In this document: piece by piece, positions 6,258-12,964 of the stretch
Layout of the letters: each line of letters opens with the position of its first letter
How positions within the stretch are numbered: position 1 is the first letter of the stretch
Assembly (NCBI GenBank): GCA_023140595.1
Contig: JAGLLI010000061.1
Location: 1-17,111 of the forward strand
DNA length: 17,111 nucleotides
Source of the DNA: Candidatus Parcubacteria bacterium
Lineage (GTDB): Bacteria > Patescibacteriota > Patescibacteriia > Patescibacteriales > UBA12075
Direction: 5' to 3'
Notes under the pieces: generated by a model
The model's input: only the letters and a program-made list of their open reading frames with translations
Database searches by the model: none
What the model was told of the DNA's origin: nothing
Made by a program: the position numbers and the translations under genes

Positions 6258-6305
6258 AAGAACGATATTTTTTAATCGTTCTCGTTTTTTTTCTCGTCCT
6301 CCTCT
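6221..6305 (-). repeat. Repeated 3' module, copy C (tail codons plus two hairpins)
   Basis: Homologous to copy A (3271-3352) and, in part, copy B (3610-3653). It contains the stop-codon hairpin AGAACGAT/ATCGTTCT and the terminator. The tail codons are in frame with the peptide only after a -1 shift (see 6304-6310). Confidence 0.85.
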
Positions 6306-6432
6306 TTTTTTCTTCTCTTTTTTCCGCCCTACGCATTGCGGAATAATAATTTTCTAATTGTCCATCTAAATTTGTTAGATGAGTTTCCTCATCTTCCAAT
6401 AAACGCCGTGTTGATAATGCCTTTTTTTTCAT
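6256..6432 (-). CDS. Small peptide 3 (58 aa in frame 0; 53 aa after a -1 shift)
   Basis: The start ATG at 6432 follows AGGAGGTGA with five bases of spacing, identical in layout to peptides 1 and 2. The body is MKKKALSTRRLLEDEETHLT followed by a helical Asn/Leu/Tyr/Arg segment. In frame 0 the end is very basic (KRRTRKKTRTIKKYRS) and the stop is at 6258-6256. At an in-frame A AAA AAG (6310-6304) a -1 shift instead gives EEDEKKNEND and a stop at 6274-6272. That is a 53-aa product matching the lengths (52 and 54) and acidic tails of the other two. Either the duplicate was fused out of frame or frameshifting is used. Transcription comes from repeat copy 2, shared with the TrmB gene. No Cys; function unknown. 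Confidence 0.68.
   Translation of the reverse strand: MKKKALSTRRLLEDEETHLTNLDGQLENYYSAMRRAEKREEKKRRTRKKTRTIKKYRS
6304..6310 (-). other. Candidate -1 ribosomal frameshift site A AAA AAG
   Basis: The heptamer is in the correct register (GA[A AAA AAG]) within peptide 3. It is the same heptamer as in E. coli dnaX. Two hairpins lie downstream, the first about 22 bases after the heptamer. A GGAGGAC follows immediately, downstream rather than upstream, so it is not the dnaX-type stimulator. Confidence 0.4.
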
Positions 6433-6482
6433 TTTTTTCACCTCCTTTTTTAAATAGCTTAAATTAAAGAACATTTTTACAT

Positions 6483-6630
6483 CTTGATTTCACTATTTTT
6501 ATCTAATACTGTCAAACAACTTGACAAACTGAAAATCATATTATACTATAATAAGGTAAATTATAATGGTTAATATTAAAAATAATGACCAAATTGCAGT
6601 CATTATTTATAATGATATATGATTAAAGAA
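6483..6630. repeat. 148-bp direct repeat, copy 2 (divergent promoter of peptide 3 and TrmB gene)
   Basis: About 98% identical to 5010-5157. It contains plus-strand TTGACA (6521-6526), 17 bp, TACTAT (6544-6549) for the TrmB gene and the minus-strand upstream region of peptide 3. A possible minus-strand promoter is TTAACC/17/TATAGT. The arms of the inverted repeat (6580-6589 with 6599-6608) have lost one inner pair relative to copy 1. Confidence 0.92.
6580..6608. promoter_or_regulatory. Inverted repeat, likely operator, copy 2
   Basis: Same element as 5107-5135 with a single change at 6598 that breaks the innermost pair. It ends 10 bases before the TrmB start codon, a good position for autorepression. 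Confidence 0.5.
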
Positions 6631-7353
6631 GAATTTTTAATTAAAATCGGCTTGTCGCCTAAAAAAGCAAAAATTTATCTTGCTTTATTGGAAAACGGAC
6701 CATTGATTATTCAAAAAATTTCAGATAAAGCAAAGATCAAAAGAACAACGCTTTATCCTATTCTTAAAAAAATGACAGACGATGATTTGATTGGCATTGA
6801 GATCAGACAAAAAAGAAAACATTATTTTGTTAAAAGCCCGGAAAAATTATTACTTCAACTGCGTGAGCAAAAGAATTTTCTTGAAGCTTTAATGCCGCAA
6901 TTGCGGACATTATTTGAAAAACAAACCGCAGGCAGCCGTATTCAGGTTTATGATACAGTGGGCGGATTGCGCAAAACCTTGGAAGAAATTATGTTATTAG
7001 ACCCGAAAAAAAATGAACTTTTAACCATTGAGGGGGATGTTGAGCAAGCCTTAAAATTGGGTTTTGATTTTTGGAAAGAACTGCTGGCGGAAAAGAAAAA
7101 ATTAGGTATTATGTCCAGAACTGTTTTGCCGTCTCATTATTATGACGATTTTGTAATTCGCGACCACCAAATTAAAATAAGGACAAGCAAATTTTTAAAC
7201 AATTTTAAAATTATGCTTTATCTATTTTCAAATAAAACATTAGTCATAGTACCCAGCCAGCCACTTTGCGTTGTGATTGAAAATAAAAAAATAAAAGACA
7301 GCCTGGCTGATATTTTTGAAATTATTTGGCGCAGGGCAAAGCCGGTAAATTAA
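6619..7353 (+). CDS. TrmB-family transcriptional regulator
   Basis: 244 residues. Residues 1-70 are a winged helix of TrmB type: LIKIGLSPKKAKIYLALLEN, then KRTTLYPILKKMTDDDLIGIE with the recognition helix near 36-50. Residues 70-97 form a helix (PEKLLLQLREQKNFLEALMPQ reads as coiled coil). The C-terminal half resembles the effector/PLD-like part seen in many Patescibacterial TrmB proteins. These are cytosolic DNA-binding regulators; sugar binding is known only for some archaeal members. There is no SD. The promoter in repeat copy 2 and the inverted repeat at 6580-6608 lie just upstream. The first codons also exist as a truncated remnant at 5146-5163. Probable targets are its own gene and the operons driven by the two repeat copies (inference). 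Confidence 0.85.
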   Translation: MIKEEFLIKIGLSPKKAKIYLALLENGPLIIQKISDKAKIKRTTLYPILKKMTDDDLIGIEIRQKRKHYFVKSPEKLLLQLREQKNFLEALMPQLRTLFEKQTAGSRIQVYDTVGGLRKTLEEIMLLDPKKNELLTIEGDVEQALKLGFDFWKELLAEKKKLGIMSRTVLPSHYYDDFVIRDHQIKIRTSKFLNNFKIMLYLFSNKTLVIVPSQPLCVVIENKKIKDSLADIFEIIWRRAKPVN

Positions 7354-7377
7354 TATATTTAACCCATTTCTAATTTT

Positions 7378-7395
7378 ACTATAATATAGTATAAT
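7378..7395 (+). promoter_or_regulatory. Promoter region of the two-component system
   Basis: Two TATAAT boxes (7380-7385, 7390-7395) and a perfect 13-base palindrome ACTATA-A-TATAGT (7378-7390). The best -35 is a weak TTTAAC (7358-7363). The leader would be only 20-35 nt. Confidence 0.45.
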
Positions 7396-7419
7396 CATAA
7401 TATACTAAGCAAAAAATTT

Positions 7420-8106
7420 ATGACTATTTTGGTTGTTGAAGACGAGGTTAAAATTACTCGTTTTATTAAAAGGGGCTTGGAAATGGAGCATTATACGGTT
7501 GATACGGCTTATGACGGCGAAGAAGCCTTGGGGAAAGTGGAAATAAATAATTATGATTTGATTATTTTGGATATTATGATACCCAAAATTGACGGCATTG
7601 AAACTTGCCGCCAAATTAGAGAGAGAAAAATTGACACTCCGATTATTATGCTGACCGCGCGCGACACAGTCGCGGACAGAATAAAAGGTCTGGACGCGGG
7701 GGCTGATGATTACCTTGTAAAACCTTTTGCTTTCGGCGAATTAGTCGCCCGCATCCGCGCTTTGCTAAGACGCGAAAAATCAGTTAAAAGCACAAAATTA
7801 AAAGTTGGAAATTTGGTTTTGGATCCTGCCAAACATGAAGTTTATCGCGACGACAAAGAAATTAATTTATCAAGCAAAGAATACCGCCTGCTTGACTATA
7901 TGATGCGCCGGCCGGGGAATGTATGCACCCGCACTATGATCGGGGAGCATATCTGGGGTTACAATTTTACAGATGAGTCCAATGTGATTGACGTTTATAT
8001 CAGCTATTTAAGAAAAAAAGTTGACAGCGGCTTTCAGAAAAAATTAATTCATACCGTGCGCGATGTCGGCTATAAAATTCAAGACAAAAGCCGCAATAAA
8101 AAATAA
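7420..8106 (+). CDS. OmpR/PhoB-family response regulator
   Basis: 228 residues. The receiver domain (1-115) has the acidic pair in VVEDE (E7, D8), the phospho-acceptor D51 in LIILDIMIPK, T79 in MLTARD, and K101 in DYLVKPF. The C-terminal winged helix (about 128-222) has VLDPAKHEVYR, LSSKEYRLLDYMM, VIDVYISYLRKKVD and HTVRDVGYKI, the standard OmpR-type DNA-binding fold. It receives phosphate from the kinase encoded one base downstream and then acts as a cytosolic transcription factor. All catalytic residues are intact. Targets are unknown, but the TrmB gene and the peptide system are its nearest neighbours. Confidence 0.96.
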   Translation: MTILVVEDEVKITRFIKRGLEMEHYTVDTAYDGEEALGKVEINNYDLIILDIMIPKIDGIETCRQIRERKIDTPIIMLTARDTVADRIKGLDAGADDYLVKPFAFGELVARIRALLRREKSVKSTKLKVGNLVLDPAKHEVYRDDKEINLSSKEYRLLDYMMRRPGNVCTRTMIGEHIWGYNFTDESNVIDVYISYLRKKVDSGFQKKLIHTVRDVGYKIQDKSRNKK

Positions 8107-8107
8107 C

Positions 8108-9325
8108 ATGTCAATCATAGATAAATTCAGCAAAACAAAAAAACTGGATGAATTTAATAGAAGAATTTTGGATAGCGCTCCTGTGAGCGTTGTCGCGCTC
8201 AATAAAGACGGGGCTGTTGTTACCGCCAACAGATTGGCTATGGAATTAATGGATGAGCCGCAAATGCCCATAATCAACAGAAAGCTTGTTGACACTTCTG
8301 AAATAAAAAACAATCAAAAATTAAAAGAGCTTTACGAAGGTCTGCTGGAAAGAGGCAAGCCTTTTTATTATGAAAATTTAGCTTATAAAAAAAAATCTTT
8401 GCATGCAAGGCATTTGAATATTATTGCCGTGCCTCTTTTTGATGATGATAAAAAACTTGACGGCGCGATTTCAATAGCACTGGACAATACCGAAGCTACG
8501 CGCGCCAAGCAAAAATTGCAGGAATTAAATAAAAATTTGGAAAAAAAAGTTTTCGCAAGAACAAAACAGCTTGATGATATAAATAAAAAACTTAGAGAAG
8601 CGATTGAATTAAAATCAAAATTTATTGCCGACGCATCGCATGAGCTGCGCACGCCGCTTACCGTTATCCAGGGCAATCTTGATTTATACATTCGCGAAGC
8701 TAAAATAAAAAAAACCAAAACTCCGTATGCCTGCTCTTTAATCCTAAATGAAATAAAAAGAATGACCGGCATCCTATCCGACCTTGCCATATTAACCAAT
8801 TTTGACGCCAAAACCGAAACTCTTCATTATGAAGAAATAGATTTAAAAAAATCAATTAAAGCCGCCGGTCAATCTCTGCAAGTCTTGGCAGAGCAGAAAA
8901 AAATTCGCCTAATCTACAAAAGAGGCGCCAAAAATATTAAAATTCTTGGCGATGAAGCTAAACTGGAGAAACTATTATTAAATATTATACGCAATGCCAT
9001 TAAATATACGGAAGAAAAAGGCAAAATAAAAATCTGGATAGAAGGCAATAGTAAATTTGTTAAAGTTAATATTCAGGATAACGGAATTGGCATCCCAAAA
9101 GAGGATTTGCCTTATATTTTTGAAAGATTTTACAGAGTTGACAAAGCAAGATCCCGCCAGGAAGGCGGAACAGGACTAGGGCTTTCTATTTGCCTCTGGA
9201 TTGCCGAAGCGCATGGCGGATATATCAGCGTTGAGTCGGAAGAAGGAAAAGGCTCTATTTTTACCATTCACCTGCCTTGCAAAAAAAAAGCGGCTAAGGG
9301 GCTTGATTTGAGGTATAAGGATTGA
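8108..9325 (+). CDS. Soluble PAS-domain sensor histidine kinase
   Basis: 405 residues from the ATG at 8108, one base after the response-regulator stop. A start further upstream would overlap that gene. Residues 12-130 form a PAS domain (RRILDSAPVSVVALNKDGAV...). Residues 134-170 are a coiled coil. The HisKA domain has phospho-accepting H178 in DASHELRTPLTV. The ATPase domain has the N box NIIRNAIKYT, G1 DNGIGI, F box FERFYR and G2 GGTGLGLSI. There is no transmembrane segment or signal peptide, so it senses a cytoplasmic signal through the PAS domain. It forms an operon with the OmpR-type regulator. A 32-bp-arm palindrome follows and probably terminates the operon. Confidence 0.95.
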   Translation: MSIIDKFSKTKKLDEFNRRILDSAPVSVVALNKDGAVVTANRLAMELMDEPQMPIINRKLVDTSEIKNNQKLKELYEGLLERGKPFYYENLAYKKKSLHARHLNIIAVPLFDDDKKLDGAISIALDNTEATRAKQKLQELNKNLEKKVFARTKQLDDINKKLREAIELKSKFIADASHELRTPLTVIQGNLDLYIREAKIKKTKTPYACSLILNEIKRMTGILSDLAILTNFDAKTETLHYEEIDLKKSIKAAGQSLQVLAEQKKIRLIYKRGAKNIKILGDEAKLEKLLLNIIRNAIKYTEEKGKIKIWIEGNSKFVKVNIQDNGIGIPKEDLPYIFERFYRVDKARSRQEGGTGLGLSICLWIAEAHGGYISVESEEGKGSIFTIHLPCKKKAAKGLDLRYKD

Positions 9326-9330
9326 GATTA

Positions 9331-9395
9331 TAAAACAAAAAATCAACCGTAGGAACAGGGCAATGCCCTGTTCCTACGGTTGATTTTTTGTTTTA
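9331..9395. repeat. Perfect palindrome with 32-bp arms; REP-like repeat acting as terminator
   Basis: Bases 9331-9362 pair without mismatch with 9364-9395 around one A. The centre is GTAGGAACAGGGCA/TGCCCTGTTCCTAC, flanked by A-rich/T-rich arms including six T. It follows the kinase gene by six bases and faces the minus-strand gene ending at 9518. The GTAGgrAC core resembles dispersed intergenic palindromes of low-GC genomes, and a degraded relative may be at 12892-12935. Confidence 0.8.
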
Positions 9396-9517
9396 CATAA
9401 TTGTCTTGAACTATGATTTATCTGATTATAATGATAAATATGATTGCTAATAAAAATTATTTTTTCAACCAAAAAAATACAAAAACAAGGCGTTCTTTTT
9501 TTTATTTTTCTATTAAT

Positions 9518-9967
9518 TTATACTTCCTTAAATTGTTTATTTGTTTTTATTGACCAACACAGCAAACCAATGACGATTACATAAGGCATTACAAATAAAA
9601 TTAAATTAATAATTTCTTTTACTTCGTACATTCCGAAATCTATGAAGAAAAAATATAGCGGCAAGTTATCATAATAACAATAAAGATATAATTCAAAGAG
9701 CAAGGCATCTAAAAGCGGTAATAAAAATATAAAAATATAAATCCAAATAGTACCGTTAACAACTTTATTAATTTTTTTGGTATCTTGCTTTTTTATTATC
9801 TGTCTATATTGAATATAAACTAATGGAAAATATACAAGCATAAACAGAAAAGAAACATGCCATAAATTAGCATAGTCATAATAATTAATAAAATACCCGA
9901 CTATCCAGCAAAAGACAATCGCCGCGGCAATTAATAAATTTTGTTTAAGTAAATTTTTGTTTTTCAT
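9518..9967 (-). CDS. Four-helix membrane protein of unknown function
   Basis: 149 residues with four hydrophobic segments at about 9-28, 37-55, 72-92 and 115-138. It is rich in Tyr and Phe. Positive clusters (KNKNLLK, RQIIKKQDTKK, KTNKQFKEV) fit both ends in the cytoplasm. No catalytic motif or known family is recognised. There is no SD, and A-rich sequence precedes the ATG. It is followed downstream by about 120 bases without a gene and then the palindrome at 9331-9395. It may be in the same transcription unit as the macro-domain gene 44 bases upstream of its start. Confidence 0.65.
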   Translation of the reverse strand: MKNKNLLKQNLLIAAAIVFCWIVGYFINYYDYANLWHVSFLFMLVYFPLVYIQYRQIIKKQDTKKINKVVNGTIWIYIFIFLLPLLDALLFELYLYCYYDNLPLYFFFIDFGMYEVKEIINLILFVMPYVIVIGLLCWSIKTNKQFKEV

Positions 9968-10010
9968 AGGTTTTTGTTTTATTTTGTAAATAAATATATA
10001 GAAATTAAAA

Positions 10011-10769
10011 TTAAGTTCGACCGTTTCTCATAAGAGTATTATCATCTGGCTTTCCCAACATCTTTTTATATATTTTATGGTCCAACTCCAAAAAGCAAAC
10101 AAAAATAATTTTTTCAAAATTATTTATGTACTTCTTCGCGACGCTTATGGCAATCTTCGCGGCTTCGTCTTTCGGAAAATGAAAGCAGCCTGTACTAATA
10201 CAAGGAAAAACGATTGTCTTTATTCCGTGCTTTTTAGCAAGCTTAAATGAATTTATATAACAGCTTGTCAAAATTTCTTTTTCTTTTCCATTTTCATGCC
10301 TAAATACAGGCCCAACAGTGTGGATTATAAATTTAGCAGGCAAATTGTAGCCCTTAGTAATTTTAGCTTCGCTTTTTTCACAGCCACCCAGCTTTTTACA
10401 CTCATCTAATAATTCAGCACCAGCCGCTTTATGAATCATCCCATCACAACCGCCGCCGCCGAGCAAAGTAACATTCGCCGGATTAACAATTGCATCTGCT
10501 TTAACTGTCGTGATGTCTGATTGGATAGTTATGATGTTTATTTTTAGTAATTTATACTTTGTTGGTCTGCCGCCTTTATTAAATTCAACTGCTGTCAATA
10601 TCTCTCTTTTGTTATGTTTGCTTGATTTTGTATTGTTGCAGTAATCAGAAAACGCACCATACCGATTGGCTTTCAATCCTAAATCTCGGGGCGCAAAAGC
10701 TTTATCGCGCAAATTAAATCCCTTTTGCTCCGCAGCTTGCTTAATAATTTCAACTGTTAAAATTGCCAT
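10011..10769 (-). CDS. Macro-domain protein (ADP-ribose hydrolase type) with an N-terminal extra domain
   Basis: 252 residues. Residues 77-232 are a MacroD-type macro domain: IQSDITTVKADAIVNPANVT (N96-N99), GGGGCDGMIHKAAG, then THTVGP-like IIHTVGPVF, and PCISTGCFHFPKDEAA near the end. These motifs bind ADP-ribose and usually remove it from proteins or O-acetyl-ADP-ribose. Residues 1-75 form a separate, unrecognised domain (AILTVEIIKQAAEQKGFNL..., then GLKANRYGAFSDYC and GGRPTKYKLL), perhaps a small DNA- or RNA-binding fold. The ATG overlaps the stop of the upstream gene by one base (TAATG), so translation is coupled. The neighbouring HEPN/MNT genes suggest a nucleotide-modification or defence context, which is inference. 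Confidence 0.9.
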   Translation of the reverse strand: MAILTVEIIKQAAEQKGFNLRDKAFAPRDLGLKANRYGAFSDYCNNTKSSKHNKREILTAVEFNKGGRPTKYKLLKINIITIQSDITTVKADAIVNPANVTLLGGGGCDGMIHKAAGAELLDECKKLGGCEKSEAKITKGYNLPAKFIIHTVGPVFRHENGKEKEILTSCYINSFKLAKKHGIKTIVFPCISTGCFHFPKDEAAKIAISVAKKYINNFEKIIFVCFLELDHKIYKKMLGKPDDNTLMRNGRT

Positions 10770-11002
10770 TAAATTTTATTAATTATTATTAATCCAGATA
10801 TGTAAACGAAAACCGGTTTTATAAAAATGAAATAGATACCACTTCTATGTGCCCCCAAATAAGAAAAATTTAAATCACGATCTGATATTTCGTTGATAAT
10901 ATTTATCAGCCAAAAATAAACAAATAAACTCAAAATGATAGTTAAAATTAATTTTGGTCTTTTAGGTAAATAATATTTCCAAAATGATTTTATATAATTC
11001 AT
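10769..11002 (-). CDS. Small two-helix membrane protein upstream of the macro-domain gene
   Basis: 77 residues with hydrophobic segments at about 17-34 and 55-74 and a basic N-terminus (KSFWKYYLPKRPK). Its stop codon overlaps the macro-domain start (TAATG). This tight coupling is the best evidence that it is real. No SD is visible before its own ATG. The family is not recognised. It may anchor or cap the macro-domain protein, but nothing in the sequence shows this. Confidence 0.55.
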   Translation of the reverse strand: MNYIKSFWKYYLPKRPKLILTIILSLFVYFWLINIINEISDRDLNFSYLGAHRSGIYFIFIKPVFVYISGLIIINKI

Positions 11003-11153
11003 ATTTTTATTTAATTTTAGCGATTATTCTATTATTATGGCATACTTTTAAACAAAAAGGAAGGCATAATTATTTACCAATTATTATAATTAAATTTTTT
11101 ATTTTTCATTTGTTTAATTATTTAACTAATTATAAATAAAATATTCGTTGCTA

Positions 11154-11182
11154 TTTACTATCTATCAAATTAACAGTATAAT
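11154..11182 (+). promoter_or_regulatory. Promoter of the second HEPN/MNT pair, probably leaderless
   Basis: TTTACT (11154-11159), 17 bp, TATAAT (11177-11182). The ATG is at 11189, six bases after the -10, so transcription should start at or next to the start codon. Confidence 0.6.
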
Positions 11183-11188
11183 ATAATT

Positions 11189-11602
11189 ATGAAAAAGAAA
11201 ATTAATAAATGGCTGCCTTATATTGAGGCTGATTTAAATATAGCCGATATTGGCTTACACGATAAAAAAGCTAACAAATGGACACATCTTTCTATTGTTT
11301 GGCATTGCCATCAAGCAACTGAAAAATCTTTAAAAATGTATGTAATAGCCCAGGGCAAAGAATTATTGCCAATTCATGATTTAGTGCGTCTTATTAGATA
11401 CGCTGATTTAAAGGATATGGACAAAAGTCAAATTGATTTCATTTACTCGCTAAACAAGTATTATATTACGCCCAGATATCCTGATTTGCCTTTAGCAAAA
11501 AGCTATATTCCAGCTGACAAAAAAATAGCTGAGTATTATTTTAATAAATCTAAAGAATTCTTTTTATGGATAAAGAAAATAATAAAAACGGATTTAAAAT
11601 AA
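11189..11602 (+). CDS. HEPN-domain protein of a HEPN/MNT pair
   Basis: 137 residues, helical. WHCHQATEKSLKMYVIAQGK (about 37-56) and LPIHDLVRLI are the classical HEPN core of the form seen next to nucleotidyltransferases. LNKYYITPRYPDLP follows at about 90-103, and FNKSKEFFLWIKKII ends the protein. The gene starts right at the predicted transcription start. It overlaps the MNT gene by 37 bases in another frame. The order HEPN then MNT is the opposite of the pair at 5245-6209, and the two HEPN proteins share no obvious sequence, so they are not recent duplicates. Either a toxin-antitoxin module or a nucleotidyltransferase accessory subunit. Confidence 0.85.
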   Translation: MKKKINKWLPYIEADLNIADIGLHDKKANKWTHLSIVWHCHQATEKSLKMYVIAQGKELLPIHDLVRLIRYADLKDMDKSQIDFIYSLNKYYITPRYPDLPLAKSYIPADKKIAEYYFNKSKEFFLWIKKIIKTDLK

Positions 11603-11931
11603 AACTGACAAAATATCAAAAAGAAATTCTTGATAATTATATTAACACTATTAATTCTAAAATAAAAATTGATGGTGTTTTACTGTATGGTTCGCGCGCT
11701 TACGGAAAGCCGAATAAATATAGCGATGTGGATATAGTGGTAATTTCCCCTGATTTTAAAAATAAAAATTTTTTTAAACGAATTGACTGGCTTACTAAAA
11801 AAAGAATTAATGTAGCTGACACCATTTCAATGGATGTAATCGGCTATACGCCAAAAGAATTTTTAAATATTGAAAAAGAAAGCGCTATTATGTCTAAAGC
11901 AAAAAAAGACGGAATATGGATTTATAAATAA
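11566..11931 (+). CDS. MNT-type nucleotidyltransferase
   Basis: 121 residues. LLYGSRAYGKPNKYSDVDIV holds G42-S43 and the D54/D56 metal pair of minimal nucleotidyltransferases. The third acidic residue may be D94 in TISMDVIGYTPKEF. It partners with the HEPN gene it overlaps and in such pairs modifies and neutralises the HEPN protein. There is no extra DNA-binding domain, unlike the first MNT. The exact start is uncertain because of the overlap; a start a few codons later would leave the domain whole. Confidence 0.88.
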   Translation: MDKENNKNGFKIKLTKYQKEILDNYINTINSKIKIDGVLLYGSRAYGKPNKYSDVDIVVISPDFKNKNFFKRIDWLTKKRINVADTISMDVIGYTPKEFLNIEKESAIMSKAKKDGIWIYK

Positions 11932-11978
11932 TTTAGTTAATTTCTTAATTAACATTATAATTAAATCATAAATAAAAT

Positions 11979-12896
11979 ATGTACATCCCTTTATCCGTTC
12001 CTCGTGAAAAGGAGCGGGAATATCAAAAAAACTTTAACCTTGCCACGCGTAAAACCGGAAAAATGATGATGTTTGCCGGTGATCAAAAAGTGGAGCATTT
12101 AAATGACGATTTTTACGGAAAAGGAATTCCTGAGGAAGTTGCTGATCCGGAACATTATTTTAAAATCGCCGATAAGGCGCGCATTGGCGTATTTGCCACT
12201 CAGCTTGGATTAATCAGCAGATATGGCCGTGATTATCCGCAAATCCCCTATTTAATTAAAATGAATTCCAAAACAAATATTTTGCAAACAAAACACAAAG
12301 ATCCTTTTAGCAATAACTGGCTGAAAGTGGAAGACGTAGTTAGATTTAAAAAACAGTCAGGGGCGAATATTGTCGGTGTTGGCTATACATTATATGTCGG
12401 CAGCTGGTATAGTTCCGCTATGTTTGAGCAAGCATCTCGCATGATTTTTGATGCCCACCAAAACGGTTTATTAACAGTGCTTTGGGTTTATATGCGCGGA
12501 GAAGCAGTATTGAATGGTGAAGATATTCATTTAAACGCGGGCGGCGCTGGAGTCGCGCTTTGCTTGGGAGCGGATTTTATTAAAATAATCTGCCCAAAAG
12601 ACAAAAAAGGCAAACAAAGAACCAAAACTTTTAAAGAAGTGATAAATGCCGCCGGACGAGCTGGAGTAATTTGCGTTGGAGGCTCAAAACAGCCTGAAAA
12701 GAAATTTTTTAATGATCTTTATGAACAAATACACGTATCCGGAACACGCGGCTGTGCTGTTGGCAGGAATATTTACCAAAGACCGCTGGAAGAATCAATA
12801 AGAATGGCTAACGCGATATCCGCGATTACTCTTTATGATTATACCCCGAAAGAGGCTTATGATGTATTTGCTGGAAAAAGGAAATTAAAATCGTAG
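11979..12896 (+). CDS. Class I fructose-bisphosphate aldolase, DhnA/archaeal type
   Basis: 305 residues of the DeoC/LacD/DhnA aldolase fold. Visible motifs are MMFAGDQKVEH (D35), the Schiff-base lysine K202 in LGADFIKI, RAGVICVGGSK, and the phosphate-binding CAVGRNIYQRP. The enzyme splits fructose 1,6-bisphosphate into two trioses (or condenses them) in the cytosol. This archaeal-type class I form replaces class II aldolase in many Patescibacteria. TATAAT at 11956-11961 is a likely -10, giving a very short leader with no SD. A degraded repeat follows the stop at once. Confidence 0.93.
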   Translation: MYIPLSVPREKEREYQKNFNLATRKTGKMMMFAGDQKVEHLNDDFYGKGIPEEVADPEHYFKIADKARIGVFATQLGLISRYGRDYPQIPYLIKMNSKTNILQTKHKDPFSNNWLKVEDVVRFKKQSGANIVGVGYTLYVGSWYSSAMFEQASRMIFDAHQNGLLTVLWVYMRGEAVLNGEDIHLNAGGAGVALCLGADFIKIICPKDKKGKQRTKTFKEVINAAGRAGVICVGGSKQPEKKFFNDLYEQIHVSGTRGCAVGRNIYQRPLEESIRMANAISAITLYDYTPKEAYDVFAGKRKLKS

Positions 12897-12935
12897 AGAC
12901 AGATTGCAATGCGTCTTTTCTGCACAATGCGTCTT
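12892..12935. repeat. Degenerate short palindromic repeat after the aldolase gene
   Basis: GTAGAGACAGATTGCAATGC is half of an imperfect palindrome, and CAATGCGTCTT occurs twice (12907-12917, 12925-12935). It looks like a decayed copy of a GTAGAGACGCATTG-type intergenic repeat. The first bases overlap the aldolase stop. Confidence 0.45.
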
Positions 12936-12954
12936 CATGGATACAATTGCGGAT

Positions 12955-12963
12955 TTATCCACA
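12955..12963 (+). promoter_or_regulatory. Perfect DnaA-box sequence TTATCCACA
   Basis: Exact match to the consensus, ending one base before the -35 of the next promoter. Only one box is seen, so this is not evidence for an origin. DnaA-dependent control of the next gene is possible. Confidence 0.3.
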
Positions 12964-12964
12964 A

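Noticed and set aside
5010..6630. Insertion sequence flanked by direct repeats
   Set aside because: No transposase between the repeats. The repeats are promoter regions of neighbouring genes, and their length (148 bp) is far beyond a target-site duplication.
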